The notes: a model not told the origin generated them from the sequence alone. Shown: positions 9,088 through 18,320, counted from the stretch's first letter. The stretch is 64,000 bases of DNA from Pseudomonas bijieensis (GCF_013347965.1 NZ_CP048810.1:6633501-6697500); one strand, 5' to 3'. Numbers and translations are program-made.

Positions 9088-10932
9088 ATGAGCGAATTGA
9101 TCCGAGTCGAGAACCTGCGCGTGGTCGCCTGTGGCGAGCGCAGCGAGGTGGAGATCGTCAAGGGCGTGAGTTTCTCCCTGGAGAAAGGTGAAGTGCTGGC
9201 GCTGATTGGCGAGTCCGGCTCCGGCAAGACCACCATCGCCCTGGCATTGCTCGGTTATGCCCGGCGCGGTTGCCGCCTGGCCGGTGGCGTGGTGCAGATC
9301 GGCGAGCACGACATGCTGGCGTTGAGCGAAGGCGAGTTGCAAGGCCTGCGTGGCAACCGGGTGTCGTACATCGCCCAGAGCGCGGCGGCGGCGTTCAATC
9401 CGGCCAAGAGGATCATCGACCAAGTGGTGGAAGGTGCGCTGATCCACGGCCTGGGCAATCGGGCGACGCTCGAAGCCAAGGCCATCGAACTGTTTCGCGA
9501 CCTGGCGCTGCCAAACCCCGAGCGCATCGGCCGGCGCTATCCCCATCAAGTCTCCGGTGGACAGTTGCAACGGGTGATGGCGGCCATGGCGCTGATCAGC
9601 GATCCGCTGCTGGTGGTGCTCGATGAGCCGACCACGGCCCTTGATGTGACCACCCAGATCGACGTGCTGCGGGCCTTCAAGCGTGTGGTGCGCGAGCGGG
9701 GTGCGACGGCGGTCTACGTCTCCCACGACCTGGCCGTCGTGGCACAGATGGCCGACCAGATCGTGGTACTCAACGGCGGGCAGATCTTCGAACACAGCGC
9801 CACTGCGCCGCTGCTCAAGGGCCCGGCCCACGCCTACACCCGCAGCCTGTTGGCGGCGGCGCGGCCGGACACGACGATTCGCCCGCCCTGCGGTGTGGCC
9901 GAAGACACGCCGCTGCTGACCATCCAGGGTTTGACCGCCGGCTACGGCAACAAGGATCAGCACGGCATGCCGGCGATCCGGGTGCTGGAAGGCATCGACC
10001 TGACCGTGCGCAGGGGCCAGGCCATCGGCGTGATCGGCGAATCGGGTTCAGGCAAATCGACCCTGGCGCGGGTGGTGGCGGGGCTGTTGAGCCCGGCCCT
10101 TGGCGGGCTGACCTTCGATGGCCAGCCACTGGGGGGCAGCCTGTCCGAACGCACGGACGAACAGTTCCGGCGTATCCAGATGGTGTTCCAGAACGCCGAC
10201 ACCGCGCTGAACCCGATGCACAGCATCAGCACCATCCTGAGCCGGCCGCTGAAGATGTATTTCGGCCTCAAGGGTGCGGCGCTGCGCGAGCGTATCGGCG
10301 AGTTGCTCGACCTGGTGCGTCTGCCACGGGAGTTGGCCGAGCGCCGCCCGAGCGAGCTCTCCGGCGGACAGAAGCAACGGGTCAACCTGGCCCGGGCGCT
10401 GGCGGCCAAACCGGATCTGATTCTCTGCGATGAAGTGACCTCGGCGCTGGATACCGTGGTCGGCGCGGCGATCCTTGAACTGCTGCGCGACCTGCGCCAG
10501 CAACTGGGGGTGTCCTACCTGTTCATCAGCCACGACATCTCCACGGTGCGGGCGCTGTGCGACGACATCGTGGTGATGTACAGCGGCCACAAGGTCCAGG
10601 CGGGCCCCCGGCAATCGTTCGCCCAGGCGCCGTTCCATCCCTACACCGACCTGCTGATCCACTCGGTGCCGGAGCTGCGCCAGGGCTGGTTGGAAACCTG
10701 TGGCGCCACGACCTGCGGCAACCTGCCAGCGTTGGGGGCCAGGGCCGATGTGCCGGGCTTGTGCACCTTCCTCAACCGCTGCCCGGTGCGGGTCGATGGC
10801 CTGTGCAACCACAGCGCGCCGCCTCGGCGAACCATCGATGGCGGCAGTGAAGTGCTCTGTCATCACGACAGCGCCGAGCTGCTCAAGAGCCAACAGGACT
10901 CAAACAGCATGATCGTGGGAGCCTACGCATGA
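9088..10932 (+). CDS. Fused double ABC ATPase (DppD-DppF type)
   Basis: A 614-residue protein with two complete ATPase domains. Domain 1 has Walker A GESGSGKT at 41-48, signature SGGQLQ and Walker B LLVVLDEP. Domain 2 has Walker A GESGSGKS near 317-324, signature LSGGQKQ and Walker B LILCDEVTSALD. The C-terminal oligopeptide-transporter tail holds a cysteine cluster (CTFLNRCPV..LC). The fusion replaces the usual separate DppD and DppF and energises the importer from 5571. It overlaps the 2Fe-2S subunit start by four bases, tying uptake to oxidation in one transcript. Confidence 0.93.
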   Translation: MSELIRVENLRVVACGERSEVEIVKGVSFSLEKGEVLALIGESGSGKTTIALALLGYARRGCRLAGGVVQIGEHDMLALSEGELQGLRGNRVSYIAQSAAAAFNPAKRIIDQVVEGALIHGLGNRATLEAKAIELFRDLALPNPERIGRRYPHQVSGGQLQRVMAAMALISDPLLVVLDEPTTALDVTTQIDVLRAFKRVVRERGATAVYVSHDLAVVAQMADQIVVLNGGQIFEHSATAPLLKGPAHAYTRSLLAAARPDTTIRPPCGVAEDTPLLTIQGLTAGYGNKDQHGMPAIRVLEGIDLTVRRGQAIGVIGESGSGKSTLARVVAGLLSPALGGLTFDGQPLGGSLSERTDEQFRRIQMVFQNADTALNPMHSISTILSRPLKMYFGLKGAALRERIGELLDLVRLPRELAERRPSELSGGQKQRVNLARALAAKPDLILCDEVTSALDTVVGAAILELLRDLRQQLGVSYLFISHDISTVRALCDDIVVMYSGHKVQAGPRQSFAQAPFHPYTDLLIHSVPELRQGWLETCGATTCGNLPALGARADVPGLCTFLNRCPVRVDGLCNHSAPPRRTIDGGSEVLCHHDSAELLKSQQDSNSMIVGAYA

Positions 10933-11237
10933 ATGCGCGTTTCGTGAGGTTGGCCGAACAGGGCCGGCCCATCGTCAAATTGACAGTCGATGGTGTTCCC
11001 ATCGAGGCGTTGCAGGGCGACACGCTGATGGTCGCGTTGCTGACCCATGGCCCGGCGTTGCGCCAGTCGGAATTCGATCCGGGTAGCCGCGCTGGCTTCT
11101 GCCTGATGGGCGCCTGCCAGGATTGCTGGGTCTGGACTCGCAGCGGCGAACGCCTGCGGGCCTGCTCCAATGAAGTACGCGAAGGGCTGGACATCATCAC
11201 TCAACAACCGGAGGCGATATGGCCACTGCGCGGCTGA
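10929..11237 (+). CDS. 2Fe-2S subunit (gamma) of opine oxidase / D-hydroxyproline dehydrogenase type enzyme
   Basis: A 102-residue ferredoxin-like protein. Cys58, Cys63, Cys66 and Cys79 (FCLMGACQDCW then RACS) form the CxxxxCxxC..C set of the small iron-sulfur subunit found with heteromeric flavin dehydrogenases such as D-hydroxyproline dehydrogenase, opine oxidase and HcnA-type enzymes. It overlaps the ATPase gene by 4 bases and the alpha subunit by 19. It presumably relays electrons between the flavin subunits or towards the respiratory chain. Gene order gamma-alpha-beta supports one complex. Confidence 0.88.
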   Translation: MNARFVRLAEQGRPIVKLTVDGVPIEALQGDTLMVALLTHGPALRQSEFDPGSRAGFCLMGACQDCWVWTRSGERLRACSNEVREGLDIITQQPEAIWPLRG

Positions 11238-12610
11238 ACACCCATCGAGTCGTCATCGTCGGCGCCGGACCGGCCGGCGTCCGGTGTGCCCAGACCTTGG
11301 TGGCGGCGGGCTTCAAACCGATCCTGATCGACGAAAATCGTCGCGATGGCGGGCAGATCTACCGGCGTCAACCTGAAGGGTTCACCCGCAGCTACACGAC
11401 GTTGTACGGCACCGAGGCGGACAAGGCCCGGGACCTGCACGAAAGCTTCGACCGCCTGCGCCCGCAGATCGACTACCGTCCCGACACCCTGGCGTGGAAC
11501 CTGACGCCCGGGCAGTTGTGCTGTGTCAGCCAGGGGCTGCACACAACGGTGGACTATGACGCGCTGATCCTTTGCACGGGTGCCACCGACCGCCTCATGC
11601 CCATCGAAGGTTGGCAGCTGGGCGGCACCTACAGCCTCGGCGGGGCGCAGATTGCACTCAAGGCCCAGGCGGTTTCCATCGGCCACCGCGTGGTGTTCAT
11701 GGGCAGCGGGCCGTTGCTGTACCTCGTTGCCAGTCAATACGTCAAAGCCGGGGCCACTGTTGCCGCGGTGCTGGACACCTCGCCCCTGGGCTTGCGGATC
11801 AAAGCCTTGCCCAAACTCATGGCGCGCCCGGGATTGCTGTTTACCGGCATGAAGCTGCTGGCCCAGCTGTATCGGGCGAAGATCCCGGTGCACCTGGGCA
11901 TTTCGCCGCTGCAAGTGCTCGGTGAGGCGGTCACCGGTGTCAGTGGCGTACGAGTACGCACCGCGAACGGGGAAACCTTGACGGTGGCGTGCGACGCGGT
12001 GGCGCTGGGTTATCACTTGCGGCCGGAAACCCAACTGGCTGACCTGGCAGGCTGTCGCATGCGTTTCGACGAGGCCTCAGGGCAATGGTGGTTGGAGGTG
12101 GACGAAGAGGGCCGGACCTCGGTCAGCGGTGTCTACGCCGCCGGCGATGGTTCGAAGATCCGTGGCGCCGATGCCGCCGAGCATGCCGGGCGCCTGGTTG
12201 CCCTGGCGTTGTTGCGCGATCTGCAACTGCCGGTGGACGCCGCACAGGTCGCCGAGCAGCGCCAGGCGCTCAAAGTCATGGATGACTTTCGCCTCGGCCT
12301 GGCCCAGGCATTTCCCTGGCCCGCCGCGCAAGCCAAGGCCTTGCCGGACGAGGCCATCGTCTGCCGTTGCGAAATGATCAGCGCCGGCGAGTTGCGTCGC
12401 ACGGTCAGCGAAAAGGGCGCCTGTGAAGTCAATCGGGCCAAGGCTTTCAGCCGGGTCGGCATGGGCCGTTGCCAGGGGCGCTATTGCTCCCAGGCCGGTG
12501 CCGAAGTGATTGCCGCGGCAGCGGGTGTCCCTGTGCAGGAGGTGGGACGCCAGCGCGGTCAGGCACCGGTCAAACCGCTTTCGATGCTCACTCGGGAGGT
12601 GGCGCCATGA
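11219..12610 (+). CDS. Alpha subunit, FAD/NAD(P)-type oxidoreductase with C-terminal BFD-like 2Fe-2S domain
   Basis: A 463-residue flavoprotein with an N-terminal GAGPAG motif (15-20), a second nucleotide fold in the middle (VVFMGSGPLLY) and a C-terminal bacterioferredoxin-associated-ferredoxin-like domain with Cys382, Cys384, Cys418 and Cys423 (CRC, then GRCQGRYC). This layout is that of opine oxidase subunit A, HcnB and D-hydroxyproline dehydrogenase alpha. It overlaps the gamma gene by 19 bases and the beta gene by 4, so the three are translated together. The substrate is not readable, but the complex probably oxidises a secondary amine. Confidence 0.9.
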   Translation: MATARLNTHRVVIVGAGPAGVRCAQTLVAAGFKPILIDENRRDGGQIYRRQPEGFTRSYTTLYGTEADKARDLHESFDRLRPQIDYRPDTLAWNLTPGQLCCVSQGLHTTVDYDALILCTGATDRLMPIEGWQLGGTYSLGGAQIALKAQAVSIGHRVVFMGSGPLLYLVASQYVKAGATVAAVLDTSPLGLRIKALPKLMARPGLLFTGMKLLAQLYRAKIPVHLGISPLQVLGEAVTGVSGVRVRTANGETLTVACDAVALGYHLRPETQLADLAGCRMRFDEASGQWWLEVDEEGRTSVSGVYAAGDGSKIRGADAAEHAGRLVALALLRDLQLPVDAAQVAEQRQALKVMDDFRLGLAQAFPWPAAQAKALPDEAIVCRCEMISAGELRRTVSEKGACEVNRAKAFSRVGMGRCQGRYCSQAGAEVIAAAAGVPVQEVGRQRGQAPVKPLSMLTREVAP

Positions 12611-13761
12611 CGCTGAATAAAGCCGACGTAGTAATTGTCGGGGGTGGCTTGATGGGCTCGGCGGCGGCGTTTTTTCTGCGGCAGCGCGGGCAGTCGGTGA
12701 TCCTGCTGGAGCGTGACCAGATCGGTCAGTACGCCAGCGGCGTGAATTTCGGCAACGTGCGGCGCCAGGGGCGGTTCCTCGGGCAACTGGAACTGGCGAA
12801 CCGTTCCTGGGCGCTGTGGAAACGCCTGCCGGAGCTGATCGACGACGATCTGGAGTTCATCGCCAGCGGGCATATGCGCGTGTGCTATCGCGAGGATGAA
12901 ATCCCCGAGCTCGAAGCTTATGCGGCGGCACCGGAGGCGGCGCAGCTGGACTTGCAGATCTATCGCGGCAGCGAGCTGCATGCGCGTTTTCCGTTTCTCG
13001 GCAAGGACGTCAAGGGCGGCTCCTATGCACCCCACGACGGTCACGCCAACCCGCGCCTGGCGGCCCCGGCGTTTGCCCGGGCGGCCCGACGCCTCGGTGC
13101 GCGCATCGAGGAGCGGACTGAGGTGGCGGAGGTGCAGAAGGTCGGTGATGGATTCAGCATCAGCACCACCGACGGTCGCCAGTTCAGCGCCGGCCAACTG
13201 TTGATTACCGCAGGCGCCTGGGGCCAGAAGCTTTCGGCTCAGTTCGGCGAGCCGGTGCCCCTGGAGACCAACGGCCCACAAATGGCCGTCACCGAACCGG
13301 TGCCTTATGCCTTGCCGACGGTGATCGGGGTGTACACCAAGATTCCCGAGGAGGTGATCTATTTCCGCCAGATCCCCCGGGGCAATATCGTCATCGGCGG
13401 TGGCTATCGCAGCAAGCCGGACATGCTCAACCGCCGGGCCTATGTCGAGCCGCGCAGCATCCTCAATCAACTGGACCAGATGCGCCGGTTGCTGCCGGGT
13501 GTCGGCAATCTCAACATCATTCGCGTGTGGAGCGGCATCGAAGGCTACCTGCCCGATTCCCTGCCGGTAATGGGCCCCAGTGGCAACGTCGACGGTTTGT
13601 ACTATGCCTTCGGTTTCTGTGGTCATGGCTTCCAGCTCGGCCCGGGCGTTGGCGATGTGATGGCTGAACTGATCAGCACCGGCAGCACTCGAACTTCCAT
13701 CGAGCCGTTCTCCATCCGCCGGTTCGCCCTTTCCGCCGAGCAACGGAGCAAGGCCTCATGA
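12607..13761 (+). CDS. Beta subunit, DAO-family FAD-dependent oxidoreductase
   Basis: A 384-residue DAO-type flavoprotein with VVIVGGGLMGSAAAFFL at the N-terminus and a C-terminal GFCGHGFQLGP motif. The start is the ATG at 12607, overlapping the alpha stop; an upstream extension would run through alpha. In opine oxidase and hydroxyproline dehydrogenase complexes this subunit holds the substrate and FAD. It is a clear paralogue of the truncated oxidase at the left edge of the window. It overlaps the following ArgE-like gene by four bases. Confidence 0.9.
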   Translation: MTLNKADVVIVGGGLMGSAAAFFLRQRGQSVILLERDQIGQYASGVNFGNVRRQGRFLGQLELANRSWALWKRLPELIDDDLEFIASGHMRVCYREDEIPELEAYAAAPEAAQLDLQIYRGSELHARFPFLGKDVKGGSYAPHDGHANPRLAAPAFARAARRLGARIEERTEVAEVQKVGDGFSISTTDGRQFSAGQLLITAGAWGQKLSAQFGEPVPLETNGPQMAVTEPVPYALPTVIGVYTKIPEEVIYFRQIPRGNIVIGGGYRSKPDMLNRRAYVEPRSILNQLDQMRRLLPGVGNLNIIRVWSGIEGYLPDSLPVMGPSGNVDGLYYAFGFCGHGFQLGPGVGDVMAELISTGSTRTSIEPFSIRRFALSAEQRSKAS

Positions 13762-14915
13762 AACCCCGCGTGCTAGCCATTTTCGAACGCCTGCTGGCGT
13801 TTGAAACGGTCTCCTCAGAATCGAACCTGGCCCTGATCGAATACGTGCGCGAGCTGTTGCTGAGCAAGGGCATCGAGTCGCTGATCGTCAAGGATGAAAG
13901 CGGCAAGAAGGCCAACCTGTTCGCCAGCACCGGCCCGCGTGAATTGCCTGGGATCCTGCTGTCCGGGCACACCGACGTGGTGCCCGCGGCGGGGCAGGCC
14001 TGGACCGTCCCGGCGTTCCAGGCGACCGTGCGGGACGGGCGGGTCTATGGGCGTGGCAGTTGCGACATGAAGGGTTTCATCGCACTGGCCATCGACGCCA
14101 TGCTCGATGCCGCCGACCATCCCTTGAACCGGCCACTGCAACTGGCGCTCTCCCACGACGAGGAGATCGGTTGCGTCGGTGTGCGTCGCTTGCTCGACGT
14201 GCTGCACCTGGCGCCGGTGCGGCCGTTTCTGTGCGTGATCGGCGAGCCGACCAACATGCAGTTCGTGCTTGGCCACAAGGGCAAGGGGTCCTATCGCACT
14301 TACTGTCGTGGCCTGGAGGCGCATTCGTCATTGGCGCCGCGCTCGGTCAATGCGATTCACGTGGCCTGCGATTTCATCGCCGCGCTGCGCCAGAGCCAAC
14401 AGCAATTGCAGGCGCAGGGCGCCCAGGACGCGGATTACGACGTGCCCTACAGCACCGTGCATGTCGGGCAGATCGTCGGCGGCAAGGCACTGAACATCGT
14501 GCCGAACCTGTGCACCCTGGATTTCGAAGTGCGCAACTTGCCGGCCGATAACCTGGACTTGTTCCTGGAACAACTGCGTGAGCAGGCCGAAGCGATCGTG
14601 CGTGAAGCCAAGAAACTCTCCAGCGTCGCGGACATCGAGATCGAAACCCTGAACGTCTACCCGGGTCTCGACACCCATCCGAGCGTCGAGGCGGTGCGCT
14701 TCCTGAAAAACTTCGCCGCCCCCGACACCGGCACTGCCAAGGTCTCTTTCGGCACCGAAGGCGGCCTGTTCAAGCAGCGCCTGGATGTGCCCGTGGTGGT
14801 CTGCGGACCGGGCTCCATCGAACAGGCGCACAAGCCTGACGAGTTCATCGAAATCAGCCAGATGGAGGCGGGGGAGCGGTTTTTGGACGGGTTGCTGGGT
14901 TCCTTGAAAATCTAA
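13758..14915 (+). CDS. argE: ArgE-like M20 amidohydrolase (acetylornithine deacetylase family)
   Basis: A 385-residue M20 metallohydrolase. Metal-site residues visible are His71 and Asp73 (GHTDVVP), Asp103 (GRGSCDMKG) and the catalytic Glu135/Glu136 (HDEEIGC). It fits acetylornithine deacetylase, which removes an N-acyl group from ornithine, but being the last gene of a catabolic operon and coupled to an opine-type dehydrogenase it is more likely to act on a catabolic N-acyl amino acid. A REP doublet lies just after it. The symbol reflects family, not proven biosynthetic role. Confidence 0.85.
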   Translation: MKPRVLAIFERLLAFETVSSESNLALIEYVRELLLSKGIESLIVKDESGKKANLFASTGPRELPGILLSGHTDVVPAAGQAWTVPAFQATVRDGRVYGRGSCDMKGFIALAIDAMLDAADHPLNRPLQLALSHDEEIGCVGVRRLLDVLHLAPVRPFLCVIGEPTNMQFVLGHKGKGSYRTYCRGLEAHSSLAPRSVNAIHVACDFIAALRQSQQQLQAQGAQDADYDVPYSTVHVGQIVGGKALNIVPNLCTLDFEVRNLPADNLDLFLEQLREQAEAIVREAKKLSSVADIEIETLNVYPGLDTHPSVEAVRFLKNFAAPDTGTAKVSFGTEGGLFKQRLDVPVVVCGPGSIEQAHKPDEFIEISQMEAGERFLDGLLGSLKI

Positions 14916-14948
14916 GCCATACACTGAACAAAATGTGGGAGTACGCCT

Positions 14949-15040
14949 GTGGGAGCAAAGCTTGCTCGCGATGAACGATGACACGGTCTTGATCAATGTC
15001 GCCTGATGCACCGCAATCGCGAGCAAGCTTTGCTCCCACA
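14949..15040. repeat. REPIN (inverted pair of REP sequences)
   Basis: GTGGGAGCAAAGCTTGCTCG and its inverted partner ending GCTTTGCTCCCAC lie about 50 bases apart between the ArgE-like gene and the semialdehyde dehydrogenase. A partial TGTGGGAG occurs just upstream at 14934. The two REP arms carry the same AAAGCTTG variant, as expected for one mobilised unit. Confidence 0.9.
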
Positions 15041-15185
15041 GGGTTTGGTGTTTAGCCTGGGGCCTCGGTAGAGCCTGCCGTCCCACCTCGAAACTTCAGC
15101 ATCCAACACTGCCCAAACCCCGCTTTCAGCATCCTGCCCCGTGGCATCTCCTTAGACTGGAATCACCTCGGAACAGGACGCGACC

Positions 15186-16643
15186 ATGCTCAAGAATCAA
15201 TTGAAAGACCCCAGCCTGTTGGCAGAACTCGCTTACGTCGACGGTCAGTGGATCGGCGCCGACAATGCGGCCACCCTGGATGTCATCGACCCGGCGACCG
15301 GTGAAGTGCTGGCCCGGGTACCGGCCATGCAAGGCGTGGAAACCCGCCGCGCCATCGAGGCCGCCGAGCGTGCCTGGCCGGCCTGGCGCGCGCGTCCGGC
15401 GGCTGAGCGTGCGGTGCTGCTGGAGCGTTGGTACCAGGCCATGATCGACAACCTCGACGACCTGGCGCTGATCATGACTCGGGAACAGGGCAAGCCGCTG
15501 AGCGAAGCCAAAGGCGAGATCCGCTATGGAGCCGGCTTCGCCAAATGGTTTGCCGAAGAAGCCCGCCGGGTTTATGGCGAAACCATTCCGGCGCCCAGTG
15601 GTGACCGTCGCTTGCTCACGCTCAAGCAACCGGTGGGCGTCTGCGCCGCGATCACCCCGTGGAATTTCCCCAATGCAATGATCACTCGCAAATGCGCACC
15701 CGCCCTGGCGGCGGGTTGCCCGGTCATTGTCAAACCCTCCGACCTGACGCCTTTGTCAGCCTTGGCCTTGGCCGTTCTGGCTGAGCGGGTCGGGATTCCG
15801 GCCGGGGTGTTCAACGTTGTCACCGGCCTGCCGGCCGGCATCGGCGAAGAACTGACCGGCAACCCGACGGTGCGCAAGATTTCCTTTACCGGTTCCACCG
15901 CAGTCGGGCGGCTGCTGATGCGCCAGAGCGCCGAACACATCAAGCGCCTGAGCCTGGAACTGGGCGGCAACGCACCGTTCATCGTGTTCGACGACGCTGA
16001 CCTGGAGCAGGCGGTGGCCGGAATCATGCTCAGCAAGTTCCGCAACGCCGGCCAGACCTGCGTCTGCGCCAACCGCATCCTGGTGCAGGACGGCATCTAC
16101 GAGCGCTTCGCCGCGCGGCTGGTGGAAGAGGTGGGCAAGCTCAAGGTCGGCAATGGCCTGGAGGCTGACGTGACGATCGGCCCGCTGATCAACCCGGCCG
16201 CCGTCAGCAAAGTCGCCCGGCACATCGACGATGCGTTGAGCCAGGGCGCGCGCCTGCTCTGTGGCGGTGTTCCCGAGGGCGACAGCCAGTTCGTCCAGCC
16301 CACGGTGCTGGGTGAGGCCCACGCCGGGATGTTGCTGGCCAACGAAGAAACCTTCGGCCCGGTCGCGCCGCTGATGCGCTTTACTACCGAGGAGCAGGCC
16401 CTGGCCCTGGCCAATGCCACGCCGTATGGCCTGGGCGCTTACTACTTCACCCAGGACCTGCGTCGTTCATGGCGCTTCGGCGAGGCGCTGGAGTTCGGCA
16501 TGGTCGGGCTCAACACCGGGCTGATCTCCATGGAAGTCGCCCCGTTCGGCGGTATCAAACAGTCGGGCCTGGGACGCGAGGGCAGCAAATATGGCCTGGA
16601 CGAGTACCTTGAAGTCAAAGCCTTCCATATCGGTGGGCTGTGA
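15186..16643 (+). CDS. gabD: NAD(P)-dependent succinate-semialdehyde dehydrogenase
   Basis: A 485-residue aldehyde dehydrogenase of GabD size. Catalytic Cys292 in GQTCVCAN is followed by Cys294, as in bacterial GabD; the general base is Glu258 in LELGGNAPF, and ITPWNFP is the cofactor-binding segment. It would oxidise succinate semialdehyde or a similar omega-semialdehyde to the acid. It lies 270 bases after the ArgE-like gene across a REP doublet, so it may have its own promoter, and 40 bases before the tartrate/malate dehydrogenase. It is probably a lower-pathway enzyme for the catabolic operon. Confidence 0.9.
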   Translation: MLKNQLKDPSLLAELAYVDGQWIGADNAATLDVIDPATGEVLARVPAMQGVETRRAIEAAERAWPAWRARPAAERAVLLERWYQAMIDNLDDLALIMTREQGKPLSEAKGEIRYGAGFAKWFAEEARRVYGETIPAPSGDRRLLTLKQPVGVCAAITPWNFPNAMITRKCAPALAAGCPVIVKPSDLTPLSALALAVLAERVGIPAGVFNVVTGLPAGIGEELTGNPTVRKISFTGSTAVGRLLMRQSAEHIKRLSLELGGNAPFIVFDDADLEQAVAGIMLSKFRNAGQTCVCANRILVQDGIYERFAARLVEEVGKLKVGNGLEADVTIGPLINPAAVSKVARHIDDALSQGARLLCGGVPEGDSQFVQPTVLGEAHAGMLLANEETFGPVAPLMRFTTEEQALALANATPYGLGAYYFTQDLRRSWRFGEALEFGMVGLNTGLISMEVAPFGGIKQSGLGREGSKYGLDEYLEVKAFHIGGL

Positions 16644-16683
16644 TGCGGCCAGCGTTTGAACAGACATTAGGGAGCCATGATTG

Positions 16684-17763
16684 ATGAGCAAACCATTTCG
16701 CATCGCCGCCATCGCCGGCGACGGTATCGGCAAGGAAGTCCTGCCGGAAGGGCTGCGAGTCCTGGAGCAGGCCGCGAAAAAGTGGCAGTTGTCGCTGGAC
16801 ATCGAAGTGCTCGATTGGGCCCACTGCGATTACTACCTGGAGCACGGGCAAATGATGCCCGCCGACTGGTTCGAACAGCTCAAGGGCTTCGACGCGATCT
16901 ACTTCGGTGCCGTGGGCTGGCCGGACAAGGTGCCGGATCACATCTCCCTGTGGGGCTCGTTGCTCAAGTTTCGTCGTGACTTCGACCAATACGTGAACAT
17001 TCGTCCGGTGCGCCTGTTCCCGGGTGTGCCGTGTCCGTTGGCCGGGCGCGAAGCGGGGGACATCGACTTCGTGGTGATCCGTGAGAACACCGAGGGCGAA
17101 TATTCGTCGGTCGGCGGCAAGATGTTCGAAGGCACCGAACATGAGTTCGTGCTGCAGGAGTCGGTGTTCACCCGGCGCGGGGTCGACCGGATCCTCAAGT
17201 TCGCCTTCGACCTGGCCCAGACTCGACCGCGCAAACGCCTGACGGCGGCGACCAAGTCCAACGGCATCTCCATCAGCATGCCGTATTGGGACGAGCGCAC
17301 GGCGTTGATGGCCGCGCAGTACCCGGATGTGCAGTGGGACAAGCAACACATCGACATCCTCTGCGCGCGCTTCGTGTTGCAGCCGGATCGTTTCGATGTG
17401 GTGGTGGCGTCGAACCTGTTCGGCGACATCCTCTCCGACCTGGGCCCGGCCTGCGCCGGCACCATCGGCATCGCCCCATCGGCCAACCTCGATCCGTTGC
17501 GGCGCTTCCCGTCGCTGTTCGAACCGGTGCATGGTTCGGCCCCGGATATCTATGGGCAGAACATCGCCAACCCGATCGCGATGATCTGGTCCGGTGCGTT
17601 GATGCTGGACTTTCTGGGTAACGGCGATGAGCGTTATCGCGCGGCCCATGACGGGATTCTCAAGGCCATCGAGCGGGTGATTGCCCAAGGGCCTATCACC
17701 CCCGACCTGGGTGGGCAGGGCTCGACCCAGGATGTTGGCCGGGCCATCGCCGACGCGCTCTGA
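16684..17763 (+). CDS. Tartrate dehydrogenase / D-malate dehydrogenase (decarboxylating)
   Basis: A 359-residue beta-decarboxylating dehydrogenase of the isopropylmalate/isocitrate family. It has AIAGDGIGKEV at the N-terminus, RENTEGEYS for substrate binding and the metal-site aspartates in the FGDILSDLGP and EPVHGSAPDIYGQ segments. The sequence fits the TTU/DmlA group, which converts D-malate to pyruvate or oxidises tartrate using NAD. ATG at 16684 is preferred over the TTG one codon earlier. A strong terminator hairpin follows at 17808, ending this transcription unit. Confidence 0.88.
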   Translation: MSKPFRIAAIAGDGIGKEVLPEGLRVLEQAAKKWQLSLDIEVLDWAHCDYYLEHGQMMPADWFEQLKGFDAIYFGAVGWPDKVPDHISLWGSLLKFRRDFDQYVNIRPVRLFPGVPCPLAGREAGDIDFVVIRENTEGEYSSVGGKMFEGTEHEFVLQESVFTRRGVDRILKFAFDLAQTRPRKRLTAATKSNGISISMPYWDERTALMAAQYPDVQWDKQHIDILCARFVLQPDRFDVVVASNLFGDILSDLGPACAGTIGIAPSANLDPLRRFPSLFEPVHGSAPDIYGQNIANPIAMIWSGALMLDFLGNGDERYRAAHDGILKAIERVIAQGPITPDLGGQGSTQDVGRAIADAL

Positions 17764-17807
17764 GATTTAGCCAGGCACGGACGCCTGCCTCACCTGTGAC
17801 CCCCTTT

Positions 17808-17835
17808 GCCCGCTCACACTGCGGGCTTTTTTTTT
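17808..17835 (+). terminator. Rho-independent terminator
   Basis: Stem GCCCGC / GCGGGC with a 7-base loop, followed by nine T residues, 45 bases after the stop of the tartrate/malate dehydrogenase. It marks the end of the plus-strand catabolic genes. Confidence 0.9.
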
Positions 17836-17867
17836 GCCGCCAGCTTCCCATCCACCCCAACTCCCCT

Positions 17868-18300
17868 GTGGGAGCGGGCTTGCTCGCGAAAGCGGTGGGT
17901 CAGCTTGCGATGCTGTTGGATGTACCGCCGTCATCGCGAGCAAGCCAGCTCCCACATTTGATCAGGGGTGTCCTTCGGCTTTGCGGCTAGCGCAGGTCCA
18001 CTGTGGGAGCGAGCCTGCTCGCGATAGCGGTGGATCAGCTTGCGATGATGTTGGATGTGCCGCCGTCATCGCGAGCAGGCTCGCTCCCACATTTGATCTG
18101 GGACGCCCTTCGGTTTTGCGGCTGGCGCAGGTCCCCTGTGGGAGCGAGCCTGCTCGCGATAGCGTTGGGTCTGCTTGCGATGGTGTTGGATGTGCCGCCG
18201 TCTTCGCGAGCAGGCTCGCTCCTACATTTGATCTGGGACGCCCTTCGGTTTTGCGGCTGGCGCAGGTCCCCTGTGGGAGCGAGCCTGCTCGCGATAGCGG
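17868..18300. repeat. Tandem REPIN array B, 135-bp period
   Basis: GTGGGAGCG occurs at 17868, 18003, 18138 and 18273, exactly 135 bp apart. Each of three full units has a forward REP, an inverted REP and a spacer ending in CTTCGGTTTTGCGGCTGGCG; the fourth is a half unit. The spacer differs from that of array A at 2669-3180, so the two arrays formed independently although their periods match. It lies between two convergent transcription units. Confidence 0.93.
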
Positions 18301-18320
18301 TGTGACTGTCGTACGCCGGA

